The notes beneath the pieces are model-generated. The model saw nothing but the letters and a program-made list of their open reading frames with translations. It was not told the DNA's origin and made no database searches. Shown here in pieces: positions 9,541-17,709 of a stretch of DNA of 64,000 nucleotides (positions are counted from its first letter, which is position 1; the number at the start of each line of letters is the position of its first letter). This DNA is from Erythrobacter sp. HL-111 (GTDB taxonomy: Bacteria > Pseudomonadota > Alphaproteobacteria > Sphingomonadales > Sphingomonadaceae), in the NCBI RefSeq assembly GCF_900105095.1, contig NZ_LT629743.1, positions 1 to 64,000 of the forward strand. Reading direction: 5' to 3'. A program made the position numbers and the translations under genes.

Positions 9541-10044
9541 TCACACGCCATCGGCGATGTAACTCCTGCCATCAATCTCGACCGGGGTGATATCACCGCC
9601 CAGCACCATGTCGCGGGCGAAGGCTTCGGTGTCGAAGTAATAGCGCAGGTTCTCGGGCATCTGGTCGAGCATGCCGGTGCTCTCGATCAGTTCCTCGGCG
9701 TACTGGATCGCGGTTCCCTCGAAGAGATGCAAATCGTCGATCCGATCGAGGGCGTCCTCGACGCTGTATCCGAAGTGCTCGATCAGGATGATGAGCTTCA
9801 CGGCCTCGTCGTCATCCATGTCCTCGAAGCGCTCGAACCAGTCTTTCAGATTTGCCTGATTGACCCCGATCGCGTCGAAGAGCCGGTAGCTGTCGCCGTC
9901 GATGAACTGGATTTCGTATTCCTCGACCGGATCGCCGTACTCGTTGCGGTGCACAGCGGCGCGGGCCTGATATTCCTCATAGGTGTCGAAGTAAAAGCCG
10001 GTGGCGGAAATGTCATAGGGTGTCGCGTGGTAGCGGTTGCTCAT
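9541..10044 (-). CDS. ardA: ArdA-family antirestriction protein
   Basis: 167 residues starting MSNRYHATPYDISATGFYFD, very acidic throughout (for example FERFEDMDDDEAVK and HFGYSVEDALDRIDDLHLF). ArdA proteins are DNA mimics that block type I restriction enzymes and protect incoming plasmid DNA. ATG at 10044 is preferred; the longer upstream frame is only the antisense of the inserted IS3 element. The IS3 element joins directly at the start codon, so the native promoter and ribosome site are now 4.6 kb away at 14684 onward. Expression now depends on any promoter in the IS3 left end. Confidence 0.87.
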   Translation of the reverse strand: MSNRYHATPYDISATGFYFDTYEEYQARAAVHRNEYGDPVEEYEIQFIDGDSYRLFDAIGVNQANLKDWFERFEDMDDDEAVKLIILIEHFGYSVEDALDRIDDLHLFEGTAIQYAEELIESTGMLDQMPENLRYYFDTEAFARDMVLGGDITPVEIDGRSYIADGV

Positions 10045-10101
10045 TGAAGCGGCCCCCAAAATGACCGGACAGGACCTCACACTTATGTAAGAGTGAGGCA
10101 T

Positions 10102-10503
10102 ATGACCGACAGTAATCCCAGGAACTATGTGCATGCGGAGGTTCTCGGAGGGGTTCAGCGCCGTAGGCGCTGGACCCCGGAAGAGAAGCTCCGCATGGTC
10201 GAAGAGACCTTCCTGCCCGGCAACAGCGTGTCGCTTGTGGCGCGCATGCACGGGGTCGCGCCGAACCAGCTTTTTGGCTGGCGCCGGCAGGCGGCAAGCG
10301 GCGCCCTGTCCGCCACCCGCGCTGGCGGCGAGGTGGTTCCGGCGAGCGAGTATCGCGCGCTGGAGAACCAGGTGCGCGAGCTGCAGCGCATGCTCGGTAA
10401 GAAGACCATGGAGAACGAGATCCTGCGCGAGGCGATCTCGCGCGTGGCCGGACCCAAAAAAACAGCGTTGCGCACGCTCTCGTTGCCGGAGGGCGACCTG
10501 TGA
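10102..10503 (+). CDS. IS3-family OrfA (DNA-binding part of transposase)
   Basis: 133 residues with a helix-turn-helix (RRRRWTPEEKLRMVEETF, then the VARMHGVAPNQLFGWRRQ recognition region) and a C-terminal leucine-zipper-like coil (EYRALENQVRELQRMLGKKT). In IS3 elements this protein binds the ends and is fused to OrfB by frameshifting. Its TGA stop overlaps the GTG of orfB at 10500. A GTG at 10093 could add three residues. Confidence 0.88.
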   Translation: MTDSNPRNYVHAEVLGGVQRRRRWTPEEKLRMVEETFLPGNSVSLVARMHGVAPNQLFGWRRQAASGALSATRAGGEVVPASEYRALENQVRELQRMLGKKTMENEILREAISRVAGPKKTALRTLSLPEGDL

Positions 10504-11345
10504 GCGCGGTTGCGAGAGCGCTTGGCGTCTCCCGGCAGCATCTCTCGTCAGCCAGACGCAAGGCTCCTGCACGCCGCCGCGGCCGGCCTCCACTGCCTGA
10601 GGAGGAGCTCGTCGCGCGTATCCAGGCCCTGATCGCCGAACTGCCGACCTATGGCTACCGCCGGATCCATGCGCTCCTGCGGCGGCAGGCGCGCAATGGC
10701 GGGCCATCTGCGCCCAATGCCAAGCGGGTCTACCGAGTGATGAAGGTGCATGGCCTGCTGCTCCAGCGCCATAGCGGAAAGGGTGACGAGCGCCGCCACG
10801 ATGGGCGGGTCGCGGTCGATACCCGCAACACCCGCTGGTGCTCCGACGGCTTCGAGATCGGCTGCGATAACGGCGAGAAGGTGCGGGTCGCCTTCTCGCT
10901 CGACTGCTGCGATCGCGAGGCGATGGGCTTTGTTGCCACCACCGCAGGCATATCCGCCGAGGACGTGCGCGATCTCATGACCGCCACCGTCGAGCACCGC
11001 TTCGGCCGCGTGAACAGGCTCCCTACTACCATCGAATGGCTGACCGATAACGGCAGTTGCTACACCGCCAGGGAGACCCGTCGCTTCGCCCGCGAGATCA
11101 ACCTCAGGCCGCGCACGACACCCATCGAAAGCCCGCAGTCCAACGGCATGGCCGAAGCGTTCGTGCGCACCATGAAGCGCGACTACGTCCGCGTCGCCGA
11201 AAAGCCCAACGCCAGAGCCGTGATCAACCAGCTGCCCAGCTGGTTCCACCACTACAACACCGTCCACCCGCATCGCGCACTTGGCTACCTCGCCCCGCGA
11301 GAATACATCACCCAATCAACCAGTGAGGAACTGTCCGGGAATTAA
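10500..11345 (+). CDS. IS3-family OrfB (integrase-core transposase)
   Basis: 281 residues starting at GTG 10500. The N-terminal part contains YGYRRIHALLRR, the HTH_21-type segment before the catalytic core. The retroviral-integrase core shows D in VAVDTRNTRW, D in EWLTDNGSCYT and E in SPQSNGMAEAF, the expected DDE triad. The TAA stop is inside the TTAA target used by the adjacent IS1380 copy, so that insertion left the protein intact, but it separates the right terminal repeat and should reduce mobility of the IS3 element. Confidence 0.92.
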   Translation: MSAVARALGVSRQHLSSARRKAPARRRGRPPLPEEELVARIQALIAELPTYGYRRIHALLRRQARNGGPSAPNAKRVYRVMKVHGLLLQRHSGKGDERRHDGRVAVDTRNTRWCSDGFEIGCDNGEKVRVAFSLDCCDREAMGFVATTAGISAEDVRDLMTATVEHRFGRVNRLPTTIEWLTDNGSCYTARETRRFAREINLRPRTTPIESPQSNGMAEAFVRTMKRDYVRVAEKPNARAVINQLPSWFHHYNTVHPHRALGYLAPREYITQSTSEELSGN

Positions 11346-13004
11346 CCCGGATTATTCACCGGCAGTGGTCTGACGGGTTGGCGGGAGTGGCGTAAGCATT
11401 TGCATTGTTGTAGGAATGTGGTTGCTTAAGCCAGACCTGCAACGGGGCAAAATATGCCACAGACCACACCCGCCGGATGCGATGATAGCGCGTCCGTATT
11501 TTCGTTTCCAGCAGTGCGCGGCAAGAAGGTCACAGCTGCGTTTGACGGCGGCAGGCTGACCTCGGATGGCGGGGTCCTGGTGCTGGCTCAGGCCGAGCGC
11601 ATGATGGGGCTCTGCCAGCGGCTTGCGGCGTGTATTGCCGATCCGCGCGATCCTGCTCGGGTGGTTCATCGGCTTGAAGATATCCTGCGCGCGCGGATGT
11701 TCGCGATCGCCTGCGGCTATGAGGATGCCGATGATCTCGACGCTCTGCGCGATGATCCGGGCTTCCGCCTTGCGCTGGGCAAGCTGCCGGGATCGGGTGC
11801 GGGGTTGGCCAGCCAACCGACGATGAGCCGCTGGGAGAATGCGCCGAGCACGCGCGAGCTGGCAAAGATGCTGGGGATCATGATCGACATCTACTGCGCC
11901 AGCTACCCCACTCCGCCGGCGGCGGTGACGCTGGATATCGATGACACCTGCGACGTCGTGCACGGCTATCAGCAACTCTCCTTCTGGAACGGACATCATG
12001 GGGAGCGCTGCTTCCTGCCGATCCATGTCTACGACACGGCAACGGGCCGGCCGGTGGCGATGCTGCTGCGCACGGGCAAGACGCCTTCTGGCAAGGAGGC
12101 GGCAGGGCATATCCGGCGTCTGGTGCGCCATCTTCGCCGCCACTGGCCTGATACCCACATCACCATCCGCGGTGACGGGCATTATGGACGGCCCGAGGTC
12201 ATGGCCTTCTGCGAGGCGGCCCATGTCGATTACGTGTTCGGTCTGCCGACCAACGCCGCGCTGCGCGCTGATCCGGTTATCGTCACTGCCGCCGATGCCT
12301 GCGCGGTCCGCCGCGCCGAGTGCCAACTCCCGGTCCTGCGCAGCTATGCCGAGACCCGCTACGGCGCGAAGAGCTGGAACCGCCAGCGCCGCGTCGTCGC
12401 CAGGATCGAGGCCAGCACGCTGGGAATGGATATCCGCTACGTCGTCACATCGCTCACCGAAAGCTCGGCCGAGCACATCTATGACACGCTCTACTGCGCG
12501 CGCGGGCAGGCCGAGAACCTGATCAAGCTGCACAAGACCCAGCTGGCCAGTGACCGCACCTCGTGCCGGTCGGCGAACGCCAACCAGATGCGCCTGATCC
12601 TGCACACCGCTGCCTACTGGCTGCTGTGGCGCGTTCAGCAGGCGATCCCAAAGACCACCGCTCTGGCAAAAGCCGAGTTTACGACCCTGCGCCTGCGGCT
12701 GCTCAAGGTTGCTGCCCGCGTCATGGAAAGCGCCACCCGAATCCGCGTAGCGTTCGCCTCTGCGTGCCCCGATGCCGATCTGATGCGTGCCATCGTTCTC
12801 GCGCTCAAGCCTGCGCCGACGTAGCGGGCGCGGCAGTGCCGCAGAAACCCCGAGCCAAGTCCTTCAACCAGAAAAGCCCATCGATCACAGCGCGGTGAAA
12901 CAGACGCCAGCGGTGCCGCACGCCCGCTCTACGCCGCCGCACGCAGCAGTGGCGTCAAGCTCGCGCCGAGAGGCGCCCAACCGCATCGCCGTGAATAAGA
13001 GAGG
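11346..13004 (+). mobile_element. IS1380-family insertion sequence, copy 3
   Basis: Full 1659-bp copy between TTAA at 11342-11345 and TTAA at 13005-13008. The right TTAA is also the left flank of copy 4, so the two copies stand head to tail with one shared target. It lies within the right terminal repeat of the IS3 element. Sequence near 12425-12476 differs from the other copies. Confidence 0.96.
11454..12824 (+). CDS. IS1380-family transposase (copy 3)
   Basis: Intact 456-residue transposase nearly identical to the other copies, with the same acidic motifs. It differs in a short patch near residues 333-340 where it reads TESSAEH instead of TQGSAEY, with silent changes alongside. This patch suggests recombination with a related element not present in the window. 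Confidence 0.95.
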   Translation: MPQTTPAGCDDSASVFSFPAVRGKKVTAAFDGGRLTSDGGVLVLAQAERMMGLCQRLAACIADPRDPARVVHRLEDILRARMFAIACGYEDADDLDALRDDPGFRLALGKLPGSGAGLASQPTMSRWENAPSTRELAKMLGIMIDIYCASYPTPPAAVTLDIDDTCDVVHGYQQLSFWNGHHGERCFLPIHVYDTATGRPVAMLLRTGKTPSGKEAAGHIRRLVRHLRRHWPDTHITIRGDGHYGRPEVMAFCEAAHVDYVFGLPTNAALRADPVIVTAADACAVRRAECQLPVLRSYAETRYGAKSWNRQRRVVARIEASTLGMDIRYVVTSLTESSAEHIYDTLYCARGQAENLIKLHKTQLASDRTSCRSANANQMRLILHTAAYWLLWRVQQAIPKTTALAKAEFTTLRLRLLKVAARVMESATRIRVAFASACPDADLMRAIVLALKPAPT

Positions 13005-13008
13005 TTAA

Positions 13009-14667
13009 CCCGGATTATTCACCGGCGGTGGTCTGACGGGTTGGCGGGAGTGGCGTAAGCATTTGCATTGTTGTAGGAATGTGGTTGCTTAAGCCAGACC
13101 TGCAACGGGGCAAAATATGCCACAGACCACACCCGCCGGATGCGATGATAGCGCGTCCGTATTTTCGTTTCCAGCAGTGCGCGGCAAGAAGGTCACAGCT
13201 GCGTTTGACGGCGGCAGGCTGACCTCGGATGGCGGGGTCCTGGTGCTGGCTCAGGCCGAGCGCATGATGGGGCTCTGCCAGCGGCTTGCGGCGTGTATTG
13301 CCGATCCGCGCGATCCTGCTCGGGTGGTTCATCGGCTTGAAGATATCCTGCGCGCGCGGATGTTCGCGATCGCCTGCGGCTATGAGGATGCCGATGATCT
13401 CGACGCTCTGCGCGATGATCCGGGCTTCCGCCTTGCGCTGGGCAAGCTGCCGGGATCGGGTGCGGGGTTGGCCAGCCAACCGACGATGAGCCGCTGGGAG
13501 AATGCGCCGAGCACGCGCGAGCTGGCAAAGATGCTGGGGATCATGATCGACATCTACTGCGCCAGCTACCCCACTCCGCCGGCGGCGGTGACGCTGGATA
13601 TCGATGACACCTGCGACGTCGTGCACGGCTATCAGCAACTCTCCTTCTGGAACGGACATCATGGGGAGCGCTGCTTCCTGCCGATCCATGTCTACGACAC
13701 GGCAACGGGCCGGCCGGTGGCGATGCTGCTGCGCACGGGCAAGACGCCTTCGGGCAAGGAGGCGGCAGGGCATATCCGGCGTCTGGTGCGCCATCTTCGC
13801 CGCCACTGGCCCGATACCCACATCACCATCCGCGGTGACGGGCATTATGGACGGCCCGAGGTCATGGCCTTCTGCGAGGCGGCCCATGTCGATTACGTGT
13901 TCGGTCTGCCGACCAACGCCGCGCTGCGCGCTGATCCGGTTATCGTCACTGCCGCCGATGCCTGCGCGGTCCGCCGCGCCGAGTGCCAACTCCCGGTCCT
14001 GCGCAGCTATGCCGAGACCCGCTACGGCGCGAAGAGCTGGAACCGCCAGCGCCGCGTCGTCGCCAGGATCGAGGCCAGCACGCTGGGCATGGATATCCGC
14101 TATGTCGTCACATCGCTAACCCAAGGCTCGGCTGAATACATCTATGACACGCTCTACTGTGCGCGCGGGCAGGCCGAGAACTTGATCAAGCTGCACAAGA
14201 CCCAGCTGGCCAGTGACCGCACCTCGTGCCGGTCGGCGAACGCCAACCAGATGCGCCTGATCCTGCACACCGCTGCCTACTGGCTGCTGTGGCGCGTTCA
14301 GCAGGCGATCCCAAAGACCACCGCTCTGGCAAAAGCCGAGTTTACGACCCTGCGCCTGCGGCTGCTCAAGGTTGCTGCCCGCGTCATGGAAAGCGCCACC
14401 CGAATCCGCGTAGCGTTCGCCTCTGCGTGCCCCGATGCCGATCTGATGCGTGCCATCGTTCTCGCGCTCAAGCCTGCGCCGACGTAGCGGGCGCGGCAGT
14501 GCCGCAGAAACCCCGAGCCAAGTCCTTCAACCAGAAAAGCCCATCGATCACAGCGCGGTGAAACAGACGCCAGCGGTGCCGCACGCCCGCTCTACGCCGC
14601 CGCACGCAGCAGTGGCGTCAAGCTCGCGCCGAGAGGCGCCCAACCGCATCGCCGTGAATAAGAGAGG
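13009..14667 (+). mobile_element. IS1380-family insertion sequence, copy 4
   Basis: Full 1659-bp copy directly after copy 3, between TTAA at 13005-13008 and TTAA at 14668-14671. Order TTAA-IS-TTAA-IS-TTAA fits insertion of one copy into the TTAA flank of the other. Confidence 0.96.
13117..14487 (+). CDS. IS1380-family transposase (copy 4)
   Basis: Intact 456-residue DDE transposase with the TQGSAEY variant, as in copies 2 and 5. Start ATG lies 108 bases inside the element, as in all copies. Confidence 0.95.
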   Translation: MPQTTPAGCDDSASVFSFPAVRGKKVTAAFDGGRLTSDGGVLVLAQAERMMGLCQRLAACIADPRDPARVVHRLEDILRARMFAIACGYEDADDLDALRDDPGFRLALGKLPGSGAGLASQPTMSRWENAPSTRELAKMLGIMIDIYCASYPTPPAAVTLDIDDTCDVVHGYQQLSFWNGHHGERCFLPIHVYDTATGRPVAMLLRTGKTPSGKEAAGHIRRLVRHLRRHWPDTHITIRGDGHYGRPEVMAFCEAAHVDYVFGLPTNAALRADPVIVTAADACAVRRAECQLPVLRSYAETRYGAKSWNRQRRVVARIEASTLGMDIRYVVTSLTQGSAEYIYDTLYCARGQAENLIKLHKTQLASDRTSCRSANANQMRLILHTAAYWLLWRVQQAIPKTTALAKAEFTTLRLRLLKVAARVMESATRIRVAFASACPDADLMRAIVLALKPAPT

Positions 14668-14688
14668 TTAAGGGGCAACGACACTCAT

Positions 14689-14745
14689 TGTCTTGGTCCT
14701 TTCTCGCTGTTGTCTGGTCCCGTGATCGGGACGCGAACGAGAAAG
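14689..14745 (-). promoter_or_regulatory. Displaced ardA leader with a hairpin covering the ribosome site
   Basis: Joining the two CTCAT copies restores the original ardA start: on the minus strand AAAGGA stands about nine bases before the ATG. That ribosome site overlaps the 3' arm of a nested hairpin whose outer arms CTTTCTCG/CGAGAAAG (14699-14706, 14738-14745) enclose inner arms GTCCCG/CGGGAC (14717-14722, 14727-14732). The mRNA could hide its own ribosome site. The hairpin might alternatively be a single-strand promoter of the kind known in plasmid leading regions. Confidence 0.5.
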
Positions 14746-14962
14746 GCCGGGCGAAGAAGCCGGACGTGCAAAGCGAGGCTATGGCCTCGCGCGGGCTAAC
14801 ACGGGAGCGAACGCATGCGTGAGCGAATGGAGCGGGCGGCCCTTGCGCGTTCGGCGCGCCCGGCCAGGTTTGCGTAACGATGATTGATCACGGACCGGCC
14901 CAACGAGCGATGGACCTCTGACGGGCAATCCTGCGCCGCCCTAATCCTATTTTAGGCTGAGC
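14746..14962. other. Non-coding stretch, possible oriT
   Basis: No gene is seen here. The sequence has short inverted repeats and ends with ATCCTGC at 14928-14934, which matches the IncP-type nick core. A palindrome TAGGCT-g-AGCCTA at 14953-14965 overlaps the stop codon of the XRE gene. Position beside ardA, typical of a leading region, fits an origin of transfer, but the nick match is short and could be chance. Confidence 0.25.
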
Positions 14963-15451
14963 CTATAGGTCTTTGAGCTTATGACCGGGCTGAACAAGAT
15001 TGCCGTCGTCATCCAGAACGTAGGTGCGTGGAGGTTTGGCTTTTTTGAGCTGCTCTTTGTATTCGGCAAGCGATTTGGCCGTAACGGGCTCTTGCGGGCG
15101 CAAGGGTAAAATTCGGACTGAGCCTCTCTTCGCCAAGCCTTCATTGAGACTGGCCGTATACCGAGCAAGCTTTTCTTCGGTTTCGAGGAGCGCGGCCTCA
15201 CGCTCGGACGGATCGCGGATTTCGTCGATCGTCTCCAGCGGGATACCGAGTGCCAGCCGAAGCGCATCGACTTTCCGCTCATGCGGACGATGAACTCTCC
15301 CGCCTTCAAGTTTCGAGACCCAATAGCGTTGTGCCTCGTCGTTAAAGGCGGCGATCGCCAGGTCTTTCTGGCTCATCTCGTTCGCCGCCCGGAATTCGGC
15401 GACCATTTTTCCTAAGCGAATTCCGAAGCTTGGCACCCCGCTCTCCCTCAT
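14963..15451 (-). CDS. XRE-family transcriptional regulator
   Basis: 162 residues. An N-terminal helix-turn-helix (MVAEFRAANEMSQKDLAIAA then the RYWVSKLEGGRVHRP region, residues about 15-55) is followed by a charged, helical C-terminal half. It is transcribed divergently from the three-gene operon at 15506-17569; the 54-base gap carries a direct repeat and a palindrome, one overlapping its own start codon. It is probably the repressor of that operon and of itself. Confidence 0.8.
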   Translation of the reverse strand: MRESGVPSFGIRLGKMVAEFRAANEMSQKDLAIAAFNDEAQRYWVSKLEGGRVHRPHERKVDALRLALGIPLETIDEIRDPSEREAALLETEEKLARYTASLNEGLAKRGSVRILPLRPQEPVTAKSLAEYKEQLKKAKPPRTYVLDDDGNLVQPGHKLKDL

Positions 15452-15486
15452 TCGACAACTTTCGACAACCCGTCCCGGCGCGGGTT
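15451..15486. promoter_or_regulatory. Operator region between XRE gene and the VWA operon
   Basis: TTCGACAAC occurs twice ten bases apart (15451-15459 and 15461-15469), followed by the inverted repeat AACCCG-N8-CGGGTT at 15467-15486. The first repeat overlaps the XRE start codon. One helical turn of spacing is what a dimeric helix-turn-helix protein would need. The regulator identity is inferred from position. Confidence 0.5.
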
Positions 15487-15505
15487 GCGCTTATCAAACA
15501 TCACT

Positions 15506-15820
15506 ATGAACAGCCGGATTTTCAATACGACGCCGCCAGAGGTCAGCGAGATGAAAGCCCTCAATGCTTTCGAAGCGGCCCTGCGCGAGATGCAGCCGCC
15601 CTCGAAAGCGGTCACCGCTGAGGCGGTGCGCGAGCTGTTCGGGCTTACCCGCAATGAGGCGGACGCGGCACAAGCAACGGCGGATCAGCTCCAAGCGGAG
15701 CTGAGCGACGCCTTCCATGCCTTCCTGACCCTTCATGAAGACACGCCCGCCTTCGCGAGGCTGAAGGCCGACCATGGGCGTCTGCTCCGTCTCGCCAGCG
15801 CGAAAAGGGGCCGACCATGA
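15506..15820 (+). CDS. Small hypothetical protein, first gene of the VWA operon
   Basis: 104 residues if started at ATG 15506; a second ATG at 15551 has a better ribosome site (AGAGG, eight bases upstream) and would give 89 residues starting MKALNAFEAALREM. The protein is soluble, helical and alanine-rich, with no cysteine and no signal peptide. I recognise no family. Its stop overlaps the ATG of the membrane gene (ATGA at 15817-15820), so the two are made together. Confidence 0.6.
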   Translation: MNSRIFNTTPPEVSEMKALNAFEAALREMQPPSKAVTAEAVRELFGLTRNEADAAQATADQLQAELSDAFHAFLTLHEDTPAFARLKADHGRLLRLASAKRGRP

Positions 15821-16893
15821 CTAAGGCAAACACCCGTCCAGCAACTCGCCAAATTACTCGGCTACGCCCGCATCAGATTGAAATGATCGGCGCGCTGCAC
15901 GGCGCTGCGCGCAAAGCCTTCCTGCTGGCGGCGGCGGGGCTTGCGGCGCTTCCGCTTGTCCTTCTCGTGCTCGGGGCGGCGCTGGCGGTGGAGTTTCAAC
16001 TGATGCTCCACACCATGGTGACGCTCCTGGATGACGGGACCGGCAATCAGCCGATCACCCTTCTCGCGCTTGCTTCCCTGATCGCGATCGTCGCGCTGCA
16101 TGTGCTCACCCGTCAGCCGGGGAGCGAGGCAATCCATCGCTGGATGATGCGCCTCGGTTTGGTGGCGCTTGTGCTCTTCCTTCTGGGTTTCGGCCTGATC
16201 GTCGCAATGACGAGCTTTGAGGTCGCAGCCTCCATGCTGTTCGATCCGGCCACCGGCATCGATGGGCTCGATAGCTGGCTCGCCGATGCCGATGGCGCGC
16301 CCGACGATGAAAGCTTTGTCGAGTTCCTTCGCGATCTGTTCGCGGATTATGGCGGGCTGATTGCCCTCCTGTTCGCGACCCTTGGCCTGGGCGGTGTGTT
16401 TTTCCTGACCGTGCTGGTGAGCCATTTCCTGATCGGCGTGGCGCTCAAGCTTGCTGGCGACTTTGTCGGCGCGCTCATCCCCCTCAAGGAATCGGGCAAA
16501 CACAAAGCTGAAATTTTTGAGGCTGACGCCGCGCTCGGCGAGATTGCACACGATCTCAAGGATCATGATGCCCAATCGCCTGCAGCGCAGGTAGGTGAAG
16601 CCGTGGCGATCCTATCAGCGAAAGCCGATCGCGCGCTGAGCTATCCGCGCCGTGTGGCCCAAGCTGAAAAGCTGATGAAGGCCGATGATGCGGGCGATCT
16701 GCTGGCCGGGCTCGGCTCCAAGCTCCTCGGCCTGCCCGATGAAGTCGGCACGCTCGATGTGCCCGCCCTCAAAGCCCTTCTGGCCGATCTCGAACAGGCG
16801 ATCAGCGACGACGTGCTCTTCGACATCGCTGTGTCGGTGGCGATCACCGAGTTCGGCCTCACCGAGAATGATCTGGAGATGTTCGATGACTAA
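15817..16893 (+). CDS. Multi-pass inner-membrane protein of unknown function
   Basis: 358 residues. Hydrophobic segments lie near 33-58, 74-94, 108-133 and 184-225, giving four or five membrane passes. An acidic stretch (DSWLADADGAPDDESFVEF) lies between the third and fourth segments. A soluble helical domain of about 125 residues follows, containing LSYPRRVAQAEKLMKADDAG. No family recognised. It overlaps both neighbours by a few bases. Together with the secreted VWA protein it suggests an envelope complex. Confidence 0.7.
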   Translation: MTKANTRPATRQITRLRPHQIEMIGALHGAARKAFLLAAAGLAALPLVLLVLGAALAVEFQLMLHTMVTLLDDGTGNQPITLLALASLIAIVALHVLTRQPGSEAIHRWMMRLGLVALVLFLLGFGLIVAMTSFEVAASMLFDPATGIDGLDSWLADADGAPDDESFVEFLRDLFADYGGLIALLFATLGLGGVFFLTVLVSHFLIGVALKLAGDFVGALIPLKESGKHKAEIFEADAALGEIAHDLKDHDAQSPAAQVGEAVAILSAKADRALSYPRRVAQAEKLMKADDAGDLLAGLGSKLLGLPDEVGTLDVPALKALLADLEQAISDDVLFDIAVSVAITEFGLTENDLEMFDD

Positions 16894-17569
16894 GGCTGCT
16901 TTCCTTGCTGGCTGCGCCATGCTCAGCCTCCTGGGCCAATCCGCCGTCGCGGATGATCGGCGCACCCCGCGCGATCTGATGATTGCGCTCGATGTCTCGA
17001 CCTCGAATGTCATCGTCGAAAGCGACGTCATGGCGGCCAAGGCCGGGCGCAAGGCGGCGGAGATGATCCGTACCCTTGGCAATGGCGATCGGCTGCGTAT
17101 CCGCACCTTCGGCTCCTACAGCCAAAGCGATAACCCGCTGCGTCTGGATATCACGGTGTCGCGGCGAATGCCTGCGGCCCGCGTCGCGGCGAGTGTGGAA
17201 CGGCTGATCGCCAGCCTCCCGGAACTAGTAGCGAGCGGACGCCTGCCTGCGGGCGACACAACGCACATCACTGCCTTTCTTGAAGAGGAAGCGGCGCTGC
17301 TGTCCTGCGGCACACGCCTGACCGCGCTTGTTCTCTTCACCGACGGGATTGAGGCGTCGCCTGGCACAAGCCCGGAACGTCTGGCCAGCGGTGAAACCCC
17401 GTTGCCTGCGCCGAACGGTGATCTGCTCCAGGGCTGCGGCGTCAGCCTCTACGGAATTGGTGAGACAACCGGCGGCGCTCAGCGCGCCCGCACCCAAAAC
17501 CTGATCGATGCCTGGACAGTCTGGGCTGATCAAGCCGGGGCGCTCTTCGAAGCTTTCCCGAAATATTGA
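16886..17569 (+). CDS. Secreted von Willebrand factor A-like protein
   Basis: 227 residues. A signal peptide MTKAAFLAGCAMLSLLGQSA, probably cut after SAVA, exports the protein. The mature part opens with LMIALDVSTSN, which has the metal-site DxSxS of VWA domains, and later has VLFTDGIEAS, matching the second metal-site aspartate. VWA domains bind partner proteins through a metal ion. Start ATG 16886 overlaps the preceding stop (ATGACTAA). Last gene of the operon; ligand and role unknown. Confidence 0.72.
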   Translation: MTKAAFLAGCAMLSLLGQSAVADDRRTPRDLMIALDVSTSNVIVESDVMAAKAGRKAAEMIRTLGNGDRLRIRTFGSYSQSDNPLRLDITVSRRMPAARVAASVERLIASLPELVASGRLPAGDTTHITAFLEEEAALLSCGTRLTALVLFTDGIEASPGTSPERLASGETPLPAPNGDLLQGCGVSLYGIGETTGGAQRARTQNLIDAWTVWADQAGALFEAFPKY

Positions 17570-17638
17570 TGCGGAGAATACAGATGAATAACAAAATGAA
17601 AAACTCTGTAACCCGCGTAAATCCGGGATTTATTTGCA

Positions 17639-17663
17639 AGTATACAACTCATAGTGGTATACT
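17639..17663. promoter_or_regulatory. Perfect palindrome upstream of the recombinase operon
   Basis: AGTATAC at 17639-17645 and GTATACT at 17657-17663 are perfect inverted arms with an 11-base spacer, in an AT-rich gap (17570-17709). They lie 47 bases before the 79-codon gene that precedes the recombinase. This is a plausible operator controlling excision or integration; the binding protein is not known. Confidence 0.45.
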
Positions 17664-17709
17664 GAAGATAGAGGACTGGCTTTTTCTTAAAGCCAGCTTG
17701 TTGGAATAG

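Larger units (their letters stand above)
10045..14683 (+). mobile_element. IS3-family (IS2-like) element, right end split by two IS1380 copies
   Basis: The left end TGAAGCGGCCCC at 10045 and right end GGGGCAACGACA at 14672-14683 are flanked by the same five bases, CTCAT (10040-10044 and 14684-14688). Inward terminal repeats continue as CCGGACAG..CCTCAC on both sides. The IS1380 pair 11346-14667 sits inside the right terminal repeat at a TTAA. Without the pair and one TTAA the element is 1313 bp, normal for an IS3-family element. A hairpin CTCACaCTTA-tg-TAAGaGTGAG lies just before orfA. Confidence 0.88.

Noticed and set aside
10045..10707. Upstream extension of the ardA frame to 388 codons
   Set aside because: It is the antisense of the IS3 orfA/orfB joined by chance to ardA; the ArdA sequence begins at MSNRYHATPY.
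11352..12605. Long open frames antisense to each IS1380 transposase (324-417 codons)
   Set aside because: They recur identically in every copy because the GC-rich transposase gene leaves its antisense frame open; the sequence is Arg/His-rich and not protein-like.
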